This document shows positions 44,409-53,748 of a stretch of DNA of 64,000 nt, piece by piece. The DNA is from SIG603 sp044432645 (GTDB lineage Bacteria > Bacillota > Clostridia > Oscillospirales > Acutalibacteraceae). The notes under the pieces are model-generated. The model was not told where the DNA came from and did not search any database. It worked only from the letters and a program-made list of their open reading frames with translations. The position numbers and the translations under genes were made by a program. Numbering within the stretch: the first letter of the stretch is position 1; each line of letters begins with the position of its first letter. The stretch spans positions 75,363 through 139,362 of the forward strand of contig JAWXUM010000001.1 of assembly GCA_044432645.1 (NCBI GenBank). Direction: 5' to 3'.

Positions 44409-47400
44409 TTAATTTTGCAATATTTTCATTGTTTGTTTTAATACGTCCAAAGGTTGTTCGTTTAACAACTTAATGCTTATATAAGGTTTTTCGGTAGCAC
44501 TTAATAGAACTCTGCCTTTAAGTTCCCCTATGAGTTTCGAAATATGTTCCATGTTAACACATGCCAAATACATAAATACAAAACCGTTTTGCTGTTTTAT
44601 TTCTTTAATTCCAAAAGAAGCAGCCGTGTTTCTTAAAAGTGCAATGTCAATAATACCTTGAACGGAAACAGGAGGCTCACCAAAACGGTCAATTAATTCG
44701 TCTATAACATCTTCGCTGTCTTCTACAGTTTGAATGTCTGCAATTCTTCTGTAAATATCAAGCCTGTTGTTTATACTTTCAATATAGTCGTTTGGAATAT
44801 GTGCTTGAATTTGAATATCAACTGTACAGCTTATAGATTCTTGTGGAATATCTTCACCTTTAAGAAGTGCTACAGCTTCGTTTAATAGTTTTAAGTACAT
44901 GTCATAGCCAACGCTTTCCATGTGTCCATGTTGTTCACCCCCTAAAACATTACCAGCTCCACGAATTTCTAAATCACGCATTGCAATTTTAAAACCACTA
45001 CCAAATTCTGTAAATTCTCTTATAGCTGTAAGCCTTTTTTGAGCAACTTCAGTTAAAATTTTATTTTGTGAATAAGTCAAGTAAGCATATGCACGCCTGT
45101 TACTTCTACCAATACGTCCCCTTATTTGATGAAGTTGTGAAAGACCCATTTTGTCAGCGTTGTCGATAATCAAAGTGTTTGCGTTTGGAACATCTACACC
45201 AGTTTCTATTATGGTAGTACAAACCAAAATGTCAATTTCGTGTTCTACCAACTGCCGCCAAACTTCTGAAAGTTCTTCTTGTTCCATTTTGCCATGACCG
45301 ACACCTATTCTAGCATCTGGAACTTTGGATTGAATTTTAGCGGCTACAGCATTAATAGATGCGACATCATTGTGAAGATAATAGGCTTGGCCACCACGTC
45401 TAAGCTCTTTTTTTATAGCATCACTTATAATGTCTAAATCATATTCCAAAACATAAGTTTGTACAGGGTGTCTGTCTTGTGGTGGTTCTTCAATAACAGA
45501 CATGTCACGAATGCCAGATAAAGCCATATTTAAAGTACGAGGGATAGGTGTAGCAGATAAAGTTAATATATCGGCAGTTTTGCAAAGGTCTTTTAGCTTT
45601 TCTTTTTGAGCCACTCCAAACCGTTGTTCTTCGTCTATAATTACAAGTCCTAAATCTCTAAAACCTACATCTTTAGATACAAGTCTGTGTGTTCCAACAA
45701 TAATATCTACTCTGCCATGTTTTAAATCTCTTAAAATTTGGTCTTGTTGTTTGTTTGTTCTAAATCTTGACAAAAGTTCAATTTTAATTGGGAAATTTTC
45801 CATCCTTTTTAAAATAAGTTGATAGTGTTGCCAAGCAAGTAAAGTTGTAGGAACTAGAATTGCACATTGTTTTCCAGCTGTTACACATTTAAAAGCAGCC
45901 CTTAGCGCTACTTCTGTTTTACCAAAACCAACGTCACCACACAAAAGTCTGTCCATTGGGTTTTGTGATTCCATGTCGTTTTTTATTTCGTTTATACAAT
46001 TAAGTTGGTCGTCAGTTTCTTCATAAGGAAAATAACTTTCAAAGTCACGTTGCCACTCGTCATCTTCAGGAAAAGCAAAGCCTTTTTCTTCCATTCGTTT
46101 GGCATATAAAATAATAAGTTCTTTTGCAATATCTTTAACTGCAGATTTAACCTTGTTTTTGGATTTCTGCCATTCAGCTCCACCCAAACGGTGAAGTTTA
46201 ACACCACTATTTTCTCTAGGTCCTATATATTTAGCAACAAGGTCAAGTTGTGTAACAGGAACATATAGTGTGTCGTTTTTTGCGTATCCAATTTTTATAT
46301 AATCCTTTACAATTCCCTTGAGGTCAATTTTATGAATTCCTTGAAATATGCCAATACCGTGTGTGCTGTGAACAACATAATCACCGTGAGAAAGTTCGCC
46401 CAAACTGTAAATAGCCTTTTGGTTTTTGTCTTTTTTGTGTTTAGGTTTATTTTGTTTAGTATCAGAAATTCTACCGTGACTAATAAGAGCGTAACCAGCT
46501 TGTGGTAATTCAAAACCAGATGATAAAGTCCCAGCGCTTACTATAATAGTGCCTTTAGATGGCAGTGAAGGTTTTTCGAAATAAGCTGCTGGAAGACCAG
46601 CCTCTTTTAAATCTTCTGCAACGTTTATAGCAGTTCGCTCAGTGCCAGCAAAAATGTTTATACGTAAATTTCTGTGAAGTAAAGCAGTTATATCTTCTAT
46701 TAAAAGTTGAGTACTGCCACCCCAAGCTGAAATTTGTTTAACATCAAAATTTATTAAAGTTTTTGTAGGAACTTCGTATGTTCCTCTTGCAAAAGTGTCC
46801 ATGAATATTGATTGATACTCTTCAGCTTTTGCTAAAGTGTAAACCCAATCTTCTGTAAATTTATCAAGACCCTTGCACAAAACACCCTCAGTGAAAAATT
46901 GTTTAATATCCTCATTCCACTGCCAAGTACTTGCCCTCATTTTTTCTTTTAAATTAGAACTTTGAGATAATACTAAAATAGAATTATCCTTGTCAAAGTA
47001 GTCGAATAAAGTTGCTGGTTTAGTATATATAAGCGAAATGAATTTGTCCATAGAGCCAATATGAATATCATTTTCAAGCTTATTACATTCGCTTTCTAAA
47101 ATTTCTTTTACAAGCTTTGCGTTTTTTCCACGCAAAGTCAAGGCGTGTTCTTTGATTTTTTTAGCAAGATTTTTATAACTGTTTGGAGCAACCTCTAAAG
47201 CTAAAGATATGGAAACACTATCTATATTTTCAATTCTTCTTTGTGTATCAACCGAAAATGTAGAAATGCTGTCAATTTCATCGCCCCAAAATTCTAAACG
47301 TATAGGATTTTCAAAGTCAGGTGAAAAGAAGTCGATTATTCCACCACGGTGACTGAATTGCCCAGTTCCGTCGATTTGTTCAGCTTTTTCATAGCCACAA

Positions 47401-47870
47401 GAACTTAAGGAAGTTAAAATTTGAAGCTGTGATATTTCGTCGCCAACTTTTATATTGATACATTTCGACAAAAGTTCATCTTTGGGAATAGTAAACTGTA
47501 AAGCTGCATCAATTGGCGCTATAATGCAGTCGCACTGGTTTTTAGCAATAGAAATAAGTGCATCTAAACGCCTTATTTCATATTCGTGAGAATGACTGTA
47601 ATTATCTCTTAAAGAAAAATCTTTAGCTGGATATATTTTAGCAGTCATACCAAGCAAGCTAAGGTCACGGTAAATTTTGTGGCAGTCAGCTTCATCAGAA
47701 CACAAAATAAGCATTGATTTATTTGTGTTCTTGAAAAGCGAATAGCTCACTATATTTTTGTGTATAGTGGAAAGACCTGTCAAAACACAAGGGAATTGTT
47801 TGTTTTTGACAGCTGTTAATAGTTCGTTATATTCTTTTGTAAGTTTTAATGCGTCTGCAATAAAGTTCAT
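44409..47870 (-). CDS. mfd: Transcription-repair coupling factor Mfd
   Basis: A 1153-aa ATP-dependent translocase that removes stalled RNA polymerase and recruits UvrA. It shows the UvrB-like N-module (FSHRGGIIDFFSP), RNAP-interaction domain (GDYVVHSTHGIGIFQGI), RecG-like motor with Walker A LLCGDVGFGKTEVALRAAF, IIDEEQRFGVAQKEKL, LSATPIPRTLNMAL, LVCTTIIETGVDVPNANT and HQIRGRIGRSNRRAYAY, and the C-terminal autoinhibitory module. It lies between pth and the foldase gene with 9- and 11-bp gaps. Confidence 0.97.
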   Translation of the reverse strand: MNFIADALKLTKEYNELLTAVKNKQFPCVLTGLSTIHKNIVSYSLFKNTNKSMLILCSDEADCHKIYRDLSLLGMTAKIYPAKDFSLRDNYSHSHEYEIRRLDALISIAKNQCDCIIAPIDAALQFTIPKDELLSKCINIKVGDEISQLQILTSLSSCGYEKAEQIDGTGQFSHRGGIIDFFSPDFENPIRLEFWGDEIDSISTFSVDTQRRIENIDSVSISLALEVAPNSYKNLAKKIKEHALTLRGKNAKLVKEILESECNKLENDIHIGSMDKFISLIYTKPATLFDYFDKDNSILVLSQSSNLKEKMRASTWQWNEDIKQFFTEGVLCKGLDKFTEDWVYTLAKAEEYQSIFMDTFARGTYEVPTKTLINFDVKQISAWGGSTQLLIEDITALLHRNLRINIFAGTERTAINVAEDLKEAGLPAAYFEKPSLPSKGTIIVSAGTLSSGFELPQAGYALISHGRISDTKQNKPKHKKDKNQKAIYSLGELSHGDYVVHSTHGIGIFQGIHKIDLKGIVKDYIKIGYAKNDTLYVPVTQLDLVAKYIGPRENSGVKLHRLGGAEWQKSKNKVKSAVKDIAKELIILYAKRMEEKGFAFPEDDEWQRDFESYFPYEETDDQLNCINEIKNDMESQNPMDRLLCGDVGFGKTEVALRAAFKCVTAGKQCAILVPTTLLAWQHYQLILKRMENFPIKIELLSRFRTNKQQDQILRDLKHGRVDIIVGTHRLVSKDVGFRDLGLVIIDEEQRFGVAQKEKLKDLCKTADILTLSATPIPRTLNMALSGIRDMSVIEEPPQDRHPVQTYVLEYDLDIISDAIKKELRRGGQAYYLHNDVASINAVAAKIQSKVPDARIGVGHGKMEQEELSEVWRQLVEHEIDILVCTTIIETGVDVPNANTLIIDNADKMGLSQLHQIRGRIGRSNRRAYAYLTYSQNKILTEVAQKRLTAIREFTEFGSGFKIAMRDLEIRGAGNVLGGEQHGHMESVGYDMYLKLLNEAVALLKGEDIPQESISCTVDIQIQAHIPNDYIESINNRLDIYRRIADIQTVEDSEDVIDELIDRFGEPPVSVQGIIDIALLRNTAASFGIKEIKQQNGFVFMYLACVNMEHISKLIGELKGRVLLSATEKPYISIKLLNEQPLDVLKQTMKILQN

Positions 47871-47879
47871 ATAGTCCCC

Positions 47880-48473
47880 TTAGTTAAACAAACTCATAGC
47901 TTTATCAATATCACCGTCTATGATATTTTCGATAGCTATGCAAGCGTTTTCTTTAGTTTCGTTTAATAATTTCAAATCATTATCGCTAAATTTAGATAGC
48001 ACCCAATTTGTTAAATCGTAATCTGGGTGTGGTTTAGCGCCAATTCCAATTTTAATTCTAGGAAATTCATCACTGCCACTTAAATAAATGATATTTTTAA
48101 CTCCGTTTTGCCCACCATGACTTCCTTTTCTTCTAACCCTAAGTTTACCAACAGGTAGAGAAATATCGTCAAAAGCAAGTATTACATTAGTAGGTTTCAC
48201 TTTGTAGAAGTTCATCACTTGTACAACGGATTCCCCAGATAAATTCATGAAGGTATCAGGCTTTAATAAAAGTATACGCTTATTTTTAATAGTACATTCG
48301 CCTATAAGACCTTTAAATTTTAGTTTGTTAACTTTTATAAAATATTTTTCAGCTAATTCATCTATAATCATAAATCCAGCGTTGTGTCTTGTGTTTTCAT
48401 ATTTTTTTCCAGGGTTGCCAAGCCCTACTACTATATAATCTATGTTACTTATTATTTTTTCTTTAAAAAGCAT
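47880..48473 (-). CDS. pth: Peptidyl-tRNA hydrolase
   Basis: A 197-aa enzyme recycling peptidyl-tRNA. It has VVGLGNPGKKYENTRHNAGFMIID (catalytic His in TRHN), LLLKPDTFMNLSGESV, VILAFDDISLPVGKLRVRRKGSHGGQNGVKNI and PRIKIGIG. GGAG precedes the ATG. The first about eight residues extend beyond the usual start. It is the first gene of the pth-mfd-foldase operon; a GGTGGG/CCCGCC hairpin lies upstream (48504-48526). Confidence 0.95.
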   Translation of the reverse strand: MLFKEKIISNIDYIVVGLGNPGKKYENTRHNAGFMIIDELAEKYFIKVNKLKFKGLIGECTIKNKRILLLKPDTFMNLSGESVVQVMNFYKVKPTNVILAFDDISLPVGKLRVRRKGSHGGQNGVKNIIYLSGSDEFPRIKIGIGAKPHPDYDLTNWVLSKFSDNDLKLLNETKENACIAIENIIDGDIDKAMSLFN

Positions 48474-48657
48474 TTCTATCTCCTTTTAATATAACACCAA
48501 ATTGGCGGGATATAAAATACCCCACCTGTTTTAGTAATTGTGTTATTTAATTATGACACAAAAAATTATAATTGCAAGAAAATTTATGAAAAAATTATAA
48601 ATATATAAAAAAATTTTAAATTTATTCAAATTTACTATAGAAATTTAGAAAAATATT

Positions 48658-48746
48658 TGTTATAATATAAGAACACAAGAGCCACTTGTGTGCTTTTGTA
48701 TGGAAATTATGTTATCAATCGAATTTATTCGATGTAAAAATTAGGA
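48658..48746 (+). promoter_or_regulatory. ppdK promoter and structured leader
   Basis: Extended -10 TGTTATAAT (48658-48666) with no good -35. The leader has two perfect hairpins: ACACAAG/CTTGTGT (48673-48679 and 48685-48691) and ATCGAA/TTCGAT (48718-48723 and 48728-48733). AGGAGGAG precedes the ATG. The rest of 48474-48657 is AT-rich with no gene seen. Confidence 0.55.
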
Positions 48747-48756
48747 GGAGATTCCA

Positions 48757-50034
48757 ATGGCTCAAAAATTCGTATATCAATTTAGCGAAGGTAACGGCAG
48801 CATGAGAGAACTTCTTGGCGGTAAAGGTGCAAACCTTGCTGAGATGACAATCTTAGGCTTACCAGTACCACAAGGTTTCACAATTTCAACTGAGGCTTGT
48901 ACTCAATATTATGAAGACGGCAAAAAAATCAATGATTCTATTGATGCTGAAATCATGGAAAACATTACTAAAATGGAAGCAACAGTTGGCAAAAAATTCG
49001 GCGACATCAATAACCCACTTTTAGTTTCAGTTCGTTCAGGTGCTAGAGCTTCTATGCCTGGTATGATGGACACAATTCTTAACTTAGGTCTTAACGAAGA
49101 AGTTGTAGAAGCAATTGCTACAAAATCTGGCAACCCGAGATGGGCTTATGACTGTTATAGAAGATTTATCCAAATGTATTCAGACGTTGTTATGGAAGTT
49201 GGTAAAAAATTCTTTGAAGAATTAATCGACGAAATGAAAGAAGCAAAAGGTATTGTTAATGACGTTGATTTAACTGCTGAAGATTTAAAAGTTCTTGCAG
49301 AACAATTTAAAGCTGAATACAAAAAAGTAATCGGTTCAGACTTCCCAACAGACCCTAAAGAGCAACTTATGGGTGCTGTTAAAGCTGTTTTTAGATCATG
49401 GGACAACCCAAGAGCTAACTTCTACAGAATGCAAAATGAAATTCCTTACTCATGGGGTACTGCTGTTAACGTTCAAGCTATGGCTTTCGGTAACATGGGC
49501 GAAACTTCTGGTACAGGTGTTGCATTTACTCGTGACCCTTCAACTGGTGAGAAAAAACTTATGGGTGAATTCCTAATGAACGCACAAGGTGAAGACGTTG
49601 TTGCTGGTATTAGAACTCCACAACCTATCGCTCAACTTAAAGAAGTTATGCCTGCAGCTTACGACGAGTTCGTAAAAATCTGCGATATTCTAGAAAATCA
49701 CTACCATGATATGCAAGACATGGAATTTACTATAGAAGATACAAAACTTTACATGCTACAAACAAGAAACGGCAAAAGAACAGCTGCTGCTGCACTTAAA
49801 ATTGCTTGTGACCTACTAGACGAAGGCATGAAATCTGAAGAAGAAGCAATTCTAATGATAGACCCTAAACAATTAGATGCTCTACTTCACCCACAATTTG
49901 ACGGTAAAGCTTTAAAAGCTGCTGCTCCAATTGGTTCAGCTCTTGCTGCTTCTCCAGGTGCTGCTTGTGGTAAAATCGTTTTCACTGCTGAAGATGCTGT
50001 TGCTCTGGCGAAAAAGGCGAAGATGTTATTCTAG
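48757..50034 (+). CDS. ppdK: Pyruvate, phosphate dikinase, N-terminal part (frameshifted)
   Basis: The first 420 codons encode the ATP-grasp part of PPDK: FVYQFSEGNGSMRELLGGKGANLAEMTILGLPVPQGFTIS, SVRSGARASMPGMMDTILNLGLN and ETSGTGVAFTRDPSTGEK. After AKK at codons 418-420 the frame runs into a stop at 50032. The natural continuation is in the -1 frame from 50016. The break lies at a GCG-AAA-AAG run, so it could be a one-base deletion, a sequencing or assembly error, or -1 slippage. The enzyme interconverts pyruvate and PEP in anaerobic glycolysis. Codon use suggests high expression. Confidence 0.9.
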   Translation: MAQKFVYQFSEGNGSMRELLGGKGANLAEMTILGLPVPQGFTISTEACTQYYEDGKKINDSIDAEIMENITKMEATVGKKFGDINNPLLVSVRSGARASMPGMMDTILNLGLNEEVVEAIATKSGNPRWAYDCYRRFIQMYSDVVMEVGKKFFEELIDEMKEAKGIVNDVDLTAEDLKVLAEQFKAEYKKVIGSDFPTDPKEQLMGAVKAVFRSWDNPRANFYRMQNEIPYSWGTAVNVQAMAFGNMGETSGTGVAFTRDPSTGEKKLMGEFLMNAQGEDVVAGIRTPQPIAQLKEVMPAAYDEFVKICDILENHYHDMQDMEFTIEDTKLYMLQTRNGKRTAAAALKIACDLLDEGMKSEEEAILMIDPKQLDALLHPQFDGKALKAAAPIGSALAASPGAACGKIVFTAEDAVALAKKAKMLF

Positions 50035-51392
50035 TTAGACTAGAAACTTCTCCAGAAGACATCGAAGGTATGCACTATGCACAAGGTATCTTAACCGCTC
50101 GTGGTGGTATGACTTCTCACGCAGCTGTTGTTGCTCGTGGTATGGGTACTTGCTGTGTTTCTGGTTGTACAGAACTTAAAATTAACGAAGAAGCTAAAAC
50201 TTGCGTTTTAGATGGCAAAACTTATGTTGAGGGCGATTATATGTCACTTGATGGTACTACTGGTAACATCTATGGCGAGGCTATCCCAACAGTTCCTGCT
50301 TCAATTGGTGGCGATTTCGACACAATTATGCAACTTGCTGATAAATTCAGAACTCTAAAAGTTAGAACAAACGCTGACACACCTGCTGACGCTGCGCAAG
50401 CTATGTCATTTGGTGCTGAGGGTATTGGCCTTTGCCGTACAGAGCATATGTTCTTCGAAGCTGATAGAATTGCTGCTATCCGTGAAATGATTTGTTCAGA
50501 TACAGTTGAGCAAAGACAAGCTGCTCTTGCTAAAATCGAGCCAATGCAACAAGGCGACTTCGAGCAACTTTACACAACAATGAAAGGTTTCCCAGTTACA
50601 ATTCGTTTCTTGGATCCACCTCTACATGAGTTCGTTCCTACAGCTGAAGATGATATTAAATTACTTGCTGATACACAAGGTAAATCTGTACAAGATATTA
50701 AAGACATCATCTCTTCACTTCACGAATTCAACCCAATGATGGGACACCGTGGTTGCCGTCTAGCTGTAACATATCCAGAAATTGCTGCAATGCAAACAGC
50801 TGCTGTTATTAAAGCTGCAATCAATGTAAACAAAGCTCATCCTGAGTTTAATGTAGTTCCACAAATCATGATTCCACTAGTTGGCGAAGTTGCAGAACTT
50901 GTATTCGTTAAGAAAACAGTTGTTGCTACTGCTGATGCAGTTATTGCTGCTGCTGGTATTGAACTTGAATATGAAGTTGGTACAATGATCGAGATTCCAA
51001 GAGCTGCTTTAACAGCTGATGAAATCGCTAAAGAAGCAAACTTCTTCTCATTCGGTACTAACGATTTAACACAAATGACATTTGGCTTTAGCCGTGACGA
51101 TGCTGGTAAATTCTTAAATTCATATTATGAAAATAAAATTTATGAGAACGACCCATTTGCTCGTATAGACAAAAATGGTGTTGGCAAACTAGTTAAAATG
51201 GCTGTTGACCTAGCTAAACCAGTTAACCCATCAATGCACTTTGGTATTTGTGGTGAGCACGGTGGCGACCCAACAACTGTTGAGTTCTGTCATAACGTAG
51301 GTCTAAACTACGTTTCTTGTTCTCCTTTCCGTGTGCCAATTGCTAGACTAGCTGCTGCTCAAGCTGCACTTAAGCAACCAACAAATAAATAA
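50016..51392 (+). CDS. ppdK: Pyruvate, phosphate dikinase, C-terminal part (frameshifted)
   Basis: In the -1 frame this reads GEDVILVRLETSPEDIEGM and continues to the stop. It has the swivelling phosphohistidine domain (LTARGGMTSHAAVVARGMGTCCV, catalytic His) and the PEP/pyruvate TIM barrel (GIGLCRTEHMFF, RFLDPPLHEF, FSFGTNDLTQMTFGFSRDD and FGICGEHGGDP with the catalytic Cys). The first ATG in this frame is 50070, with no ribosome site, so independent translation is unlikely. Joined with the first part, the protein would be about 878 aa, the normal PPDK length. Confidence 0.88.
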   Translation, partial: GEDVILVRLETSPEDIEGMHYAQGILTARGGMTSHAAVVARGMGTCCVSGCTELKINEEAKTCVLDGKTYVEGDYMSLDGTTGNIYGEAIPTVPASIGGDFDTIMQLADKFRTLKVRTNADTPADAAQAMSFGAEGIGLCRTEHMFFEADRIAAIREMICSDTVEQRQAALAKIEPMQQGDFEQLYTTMKGFPVTIRFLDPPLHEFVPTAEDDIKLLADTQGKSVQDIKDIISSLHEFNPMMGHRGCRLAVTYPEIAAMQTAAVIKAAINVNKAHPEFNVVPQIMIPLVGEVAELVFVKKTVVATADAVIAAAGIELEYEVGTMIEIPRAALTADEIAKEANFFSFGTNDLTQMTFGFSRDDAGKFLNSYYENKIYENDPFARIDKNGVGKLVKMAVDLAKPVNPSMHFGICGEHGGDPTTVEFCHNVGLNYVSCSPFRVPIARLAAAQAALKQPTNK

Positions 51393-51539
51393 ACCATTCA
51401 AAATGTTTGATTTTGTTATTGTTAAAGCTCATGCACAAAGTTATTTAAATGAGTAAACTTTATTAAAACACATTTTAAAATGGGAAGATATAAAAGCAAC
51501 TATTTGTTTTTAAATATCAAAAAAACATCTCTATTAATT

Positions 51540-51861
51540 TGTACCGACCCCCCAAAGTTAGACCGAAAAGTTTAACGAATGGGAGGCCGGTATTTTCATG
51601 TCAAAATATAATTATGAATTTAAGAAACAAGTAATACAAGAGTATTTAGATGTAAAGGCGGATATAAATATTTAGCAAAAAAATATGAACTAGGAGAAAA
51701 TATCATAAACAAATCAAAAGATGGGTAAACGACTATCGCATAGCAGGTCTAAGGCACTTCGAGAAAAGAGTAAAGGACGAAAACCAATTATGCCAAAGCC
51801 AAAGAAAGTTAAAAGCGTAGACGATAATGCTACCACATGTTTTATACCTCGTTATATATAA
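51540..51861 (+). mobile_element. Degenerate IS3-family (IS150-like) left-end remnant
   Basis: It begins with TGTACCGACCCCCCAAAG at 51540, the terminal-repeat style of IS3-family elements, followed by the start of orfA. No right end or orfB is present. Confidence 0.7.
51598..51861 (+). pseudogene. Broken IS3-type orfA (transposase helix-turn-helix protein)
   Basis: ATG at 51598 with GGGAGG upstream. The conceptual product starts MSKYNYEFKKQVIQEYLDVK. The next piece, GGYKYLAKKYELGENII, is in another frame, then QIKRWVNDYRIAGLRHF, then SKGRKPIMPKPKKVKSVDDN. At least three frameshifts are needed. The order of pieces matches the helix-turn-helix transposase orfA of IS2/IS150. The product cannot be functional. 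Confidence 0.75.
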
Positions 51862-51862
51862 A

Positions 51863-52522
51863 TTAAATCAAATTGATTATTCCTATCAAGCCAAACATTC
51901 CAATACCTAAACTTGGCATACAAATTCCTGGGAGGTCATAACAATATTTTGGACATATCTTTCTTGCCAATACTCCTATGATTAAAAATACAATAGGATT
52001 TAAAAGCACAAACCAATTTGGTACACTGAGCATACCACTTAGTATGCAATAAGTAGTAATTCCAGTTGGCACAAGGAGTATAAATGCGTACAATACGAAA
52101 AATAGTAATTTCACAGCATCAAAAAGTGCTTCAATCGTATTATCTGCCAATTCAAAATCTTCTCCTTTTATTACTGCTTTATAAATAATTGGCGGGATGC
52201 AACAAAAGGTATGTATAAAAAAGCCTACCATCGCTAGAAGAATTGTAACTATGAATAAGACTTCAGCTAAGCTCTCATTTTGTGTAAAAATTTGTCTTGC
52301 TAAAGAATAAATTCCAAAACTGCACATAAAAGAACCAAAAAATCCCAAAACAATAGAAATTGTAAACCGTATATCTGCCATTTTAGTCCAATTTGACTCA
52401 ATTATTAATGATTTACCCATTTTAATATTGTCTTTCCCTTTTAAATCCAGCAACACATCCCCAATCGCACAAAGGATTCCTCCCAATAAACCGATAATTG
52501 AATATACTAAATTTAACTCCAT
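51863..52522 (-). CDS. Multi-pass membrane protein of unknown function
   Basis: A 219-aa protein with about six or seven membrane segments (GLLGGILCAIGDVLLDL, ISIVLGFFGSFMCSFGIYSLA, VLFIVTILLAMVGFFIHTFCCIPP, LLFFVLYAFILLVPTGITTY, FVLLNPIVFLIIGVLA, and the C-terminus). I do not recognise a characterised family. CGGAGG precedes the ATG. It sits immediately beside the IS remnant, whose frame ends one base past this gene's stop. Confidence 0.75.
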   Translation of the reverse strand: MELNLVYSIIGLLGGILCAIGDVLLDLKGKDNIKMGKSLIIESNWTKMADIRFTISIVLGFFGSFMCSFGIYSLARQIFTQNESLAEVLFIVTILLAMVGFFIHTFCCIPPIIYKAVIKGEDFELADNTIEALFDAVKLLFFVLYAFILLVPTGITTYCILSGMLSVPNWFVLLNPIVFLIIGVLARKICPKYCYDLPGICMPSLGIGMFGLIGIINLI

Positions 52523-52585
52523 ATTAACCTCCGATTATATAATTCTATATTTTTATCTAGTGTCACAAGTTTTATAAAGTGCTTT

Positions 52586-53548
52586 TTATATTTCTACAAA
52601 AATACCCATGTTTTCGTCTTTTGCAGCTTTATATATTACATATGCACTTACAACGTCTTGAATAGAAATTCCAACTGACTCAAAAAAAGTCATGTCGTCA
52701 TGTGCAGTTCTGCCCTGTATTTTACCAGTTAAAACTTTGCCAACTTCCCCTAAAATATGGCTCATTTCAATTTCACCATTTTTAAGTGGAATAGCTAAAT
52801 CACCACTGCTTAAAACAGATGCTTTCGTCCAATCGGTGTAAACTTTGCACTTTTTAATGGTTTGACTGTCGCACTCAATACCCACCGCTGAACACGCACC
52901 AACTGCGTTAATATGCACTCCTTTTTTAAGCCACTCACCTTTTAAAATTGGAATATTAGTTCTTGCAGAAGTTGTTGTGCAAATAATATCTGCATTTATT
53001 ACAGCGTCTTTCGCATTTATGCAAGGCACGACTTCTACACTTGGCAAGTTTTCTTTTATATACTGTATGCAAGAATTAATTGTGCTTTCTTTGTAGCTCC
53101 ACACGTAAATTTTTTCGATATTTCTAACTTTAGATATTGCAATTGCATGAGCTTTGCCTTGGTTTCCCCCACCTAAAATTGCCAGAGTTTTTGCATCTTT
53201 ATTAGCTAGAACATCTGTTGCAGCAGCACTTGTGCTTGCAGTTCTAACCAAAGTCAAAACATGAGCATCGGTAATTGCAATCAATTTTCCAGTGTCAATA
53301 TCAAAAAGTGGAACAATTCCTTGACCTGAAAAGAAAATGAATTTGCCACCAGTAACACGGTTACTTTCGGAAGAACCAGGCATTAAGGCAAATCTTTTTC
53401 CGTTTTCGTGAACTAAAAATTGTCTGCCCAAAACCTTAGGTTCGTCTACTGCTGTGTCTAAAAATGCTTCTTTCATAGCAGGGATACATCTTTCATAAGT
53501 CAAAAGTTTTTCACATTCTCGTCTGTTAATAATCAGTGTTTTTTCCAT
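52586..53548 (-). CDS. Ornithine cyclodeaminase/mu-crystallin family protein
   Basis: A 320-aa NAD(P)-binding protein. The Rossmann motif is TLAILGGGNQGKAHAIAI. Other family stretches are GKRFALMPGSSES, GGKFIFF, VLTLVRTASTSAAATDVLA, IICTTTSARTNIPIL and HINAVGACS. Family members are ornithine cyclodeaminases, alanine dehydrogenases or imine reductases; the K-x-K substrate lysine pair seen in true cyclodeaminases is not obvious. GGAGG precedes the ATG. Confidence 0.88.
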   Translation of the reverse strand: MEKTLIINRRECEKLLTYERCIPAMKEAFLDTAVDEPKVLGRQFLVHENGKRFALMPGSSESNRVTGGKFIFFSGQGIVPLFDIDTGKLIAITDAHVLTLVRTASTSAAATDVLANKDAKTLAILGGGNQGKAHAIAISKVRNIEKIYVWSYKESTINSCIQYIKENLPSVEVVPCINAKDAVINADIICTTTSARTNIPILKGEWLKKGVHINAVGACSAVGIECDSQTIKKCKVYTDWTKASVLSSGDLAIPLKNGEIEMSHILGEVGKVLTGKIQGRTAHDDMTFFESVGISIQDVVSAYVIYKAAKDENMGIFVEI

Positions 53549-53606
53549 AATTCCTCCAAATTTATTTCAGTTTATTTTTTATCATTAAAATTTTCTATAA
53601 AAGTTA

Positions 53607-53748
53607 TTACAATTTCCATTTTCTCTCCTTACTTATGTGGTAGTGTATCAAAGCTGTTTCTATTAACTCGAAAACGTTATGGTCGTTGAGTTTATATAAA
53701 GTCATTTTGCCATCTTGCCTTGATGAAACCAATTCTGTGTTTTTTTTA
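53607..53748 (-). pseudogene. C-terminal stump of an ArsR-family repressor
   Basis: A frame with no start codon reads LKKNTELVSSRQDGKMTLYKLNDHNVFELIETALIH in pieces: the end of a recognition helix, the beta wing and the last helix of ArsR/SmtB proteins (compare LVSSRRxGxxxxYxLxDxHV). It runs directly out of the end of the COG0523 gene, which is in another frame. It is probably a repressor gene truncated by deletion. Confidence 0.6.

Noticed and set aside
50070..51392. Second half of ppdK as an independent enzyme I-like gene
   Set aside because: The frame continues in perfect register with PPDK up to 50016, before any start codon, and the ATG at 50070 lacks a ribosome site.
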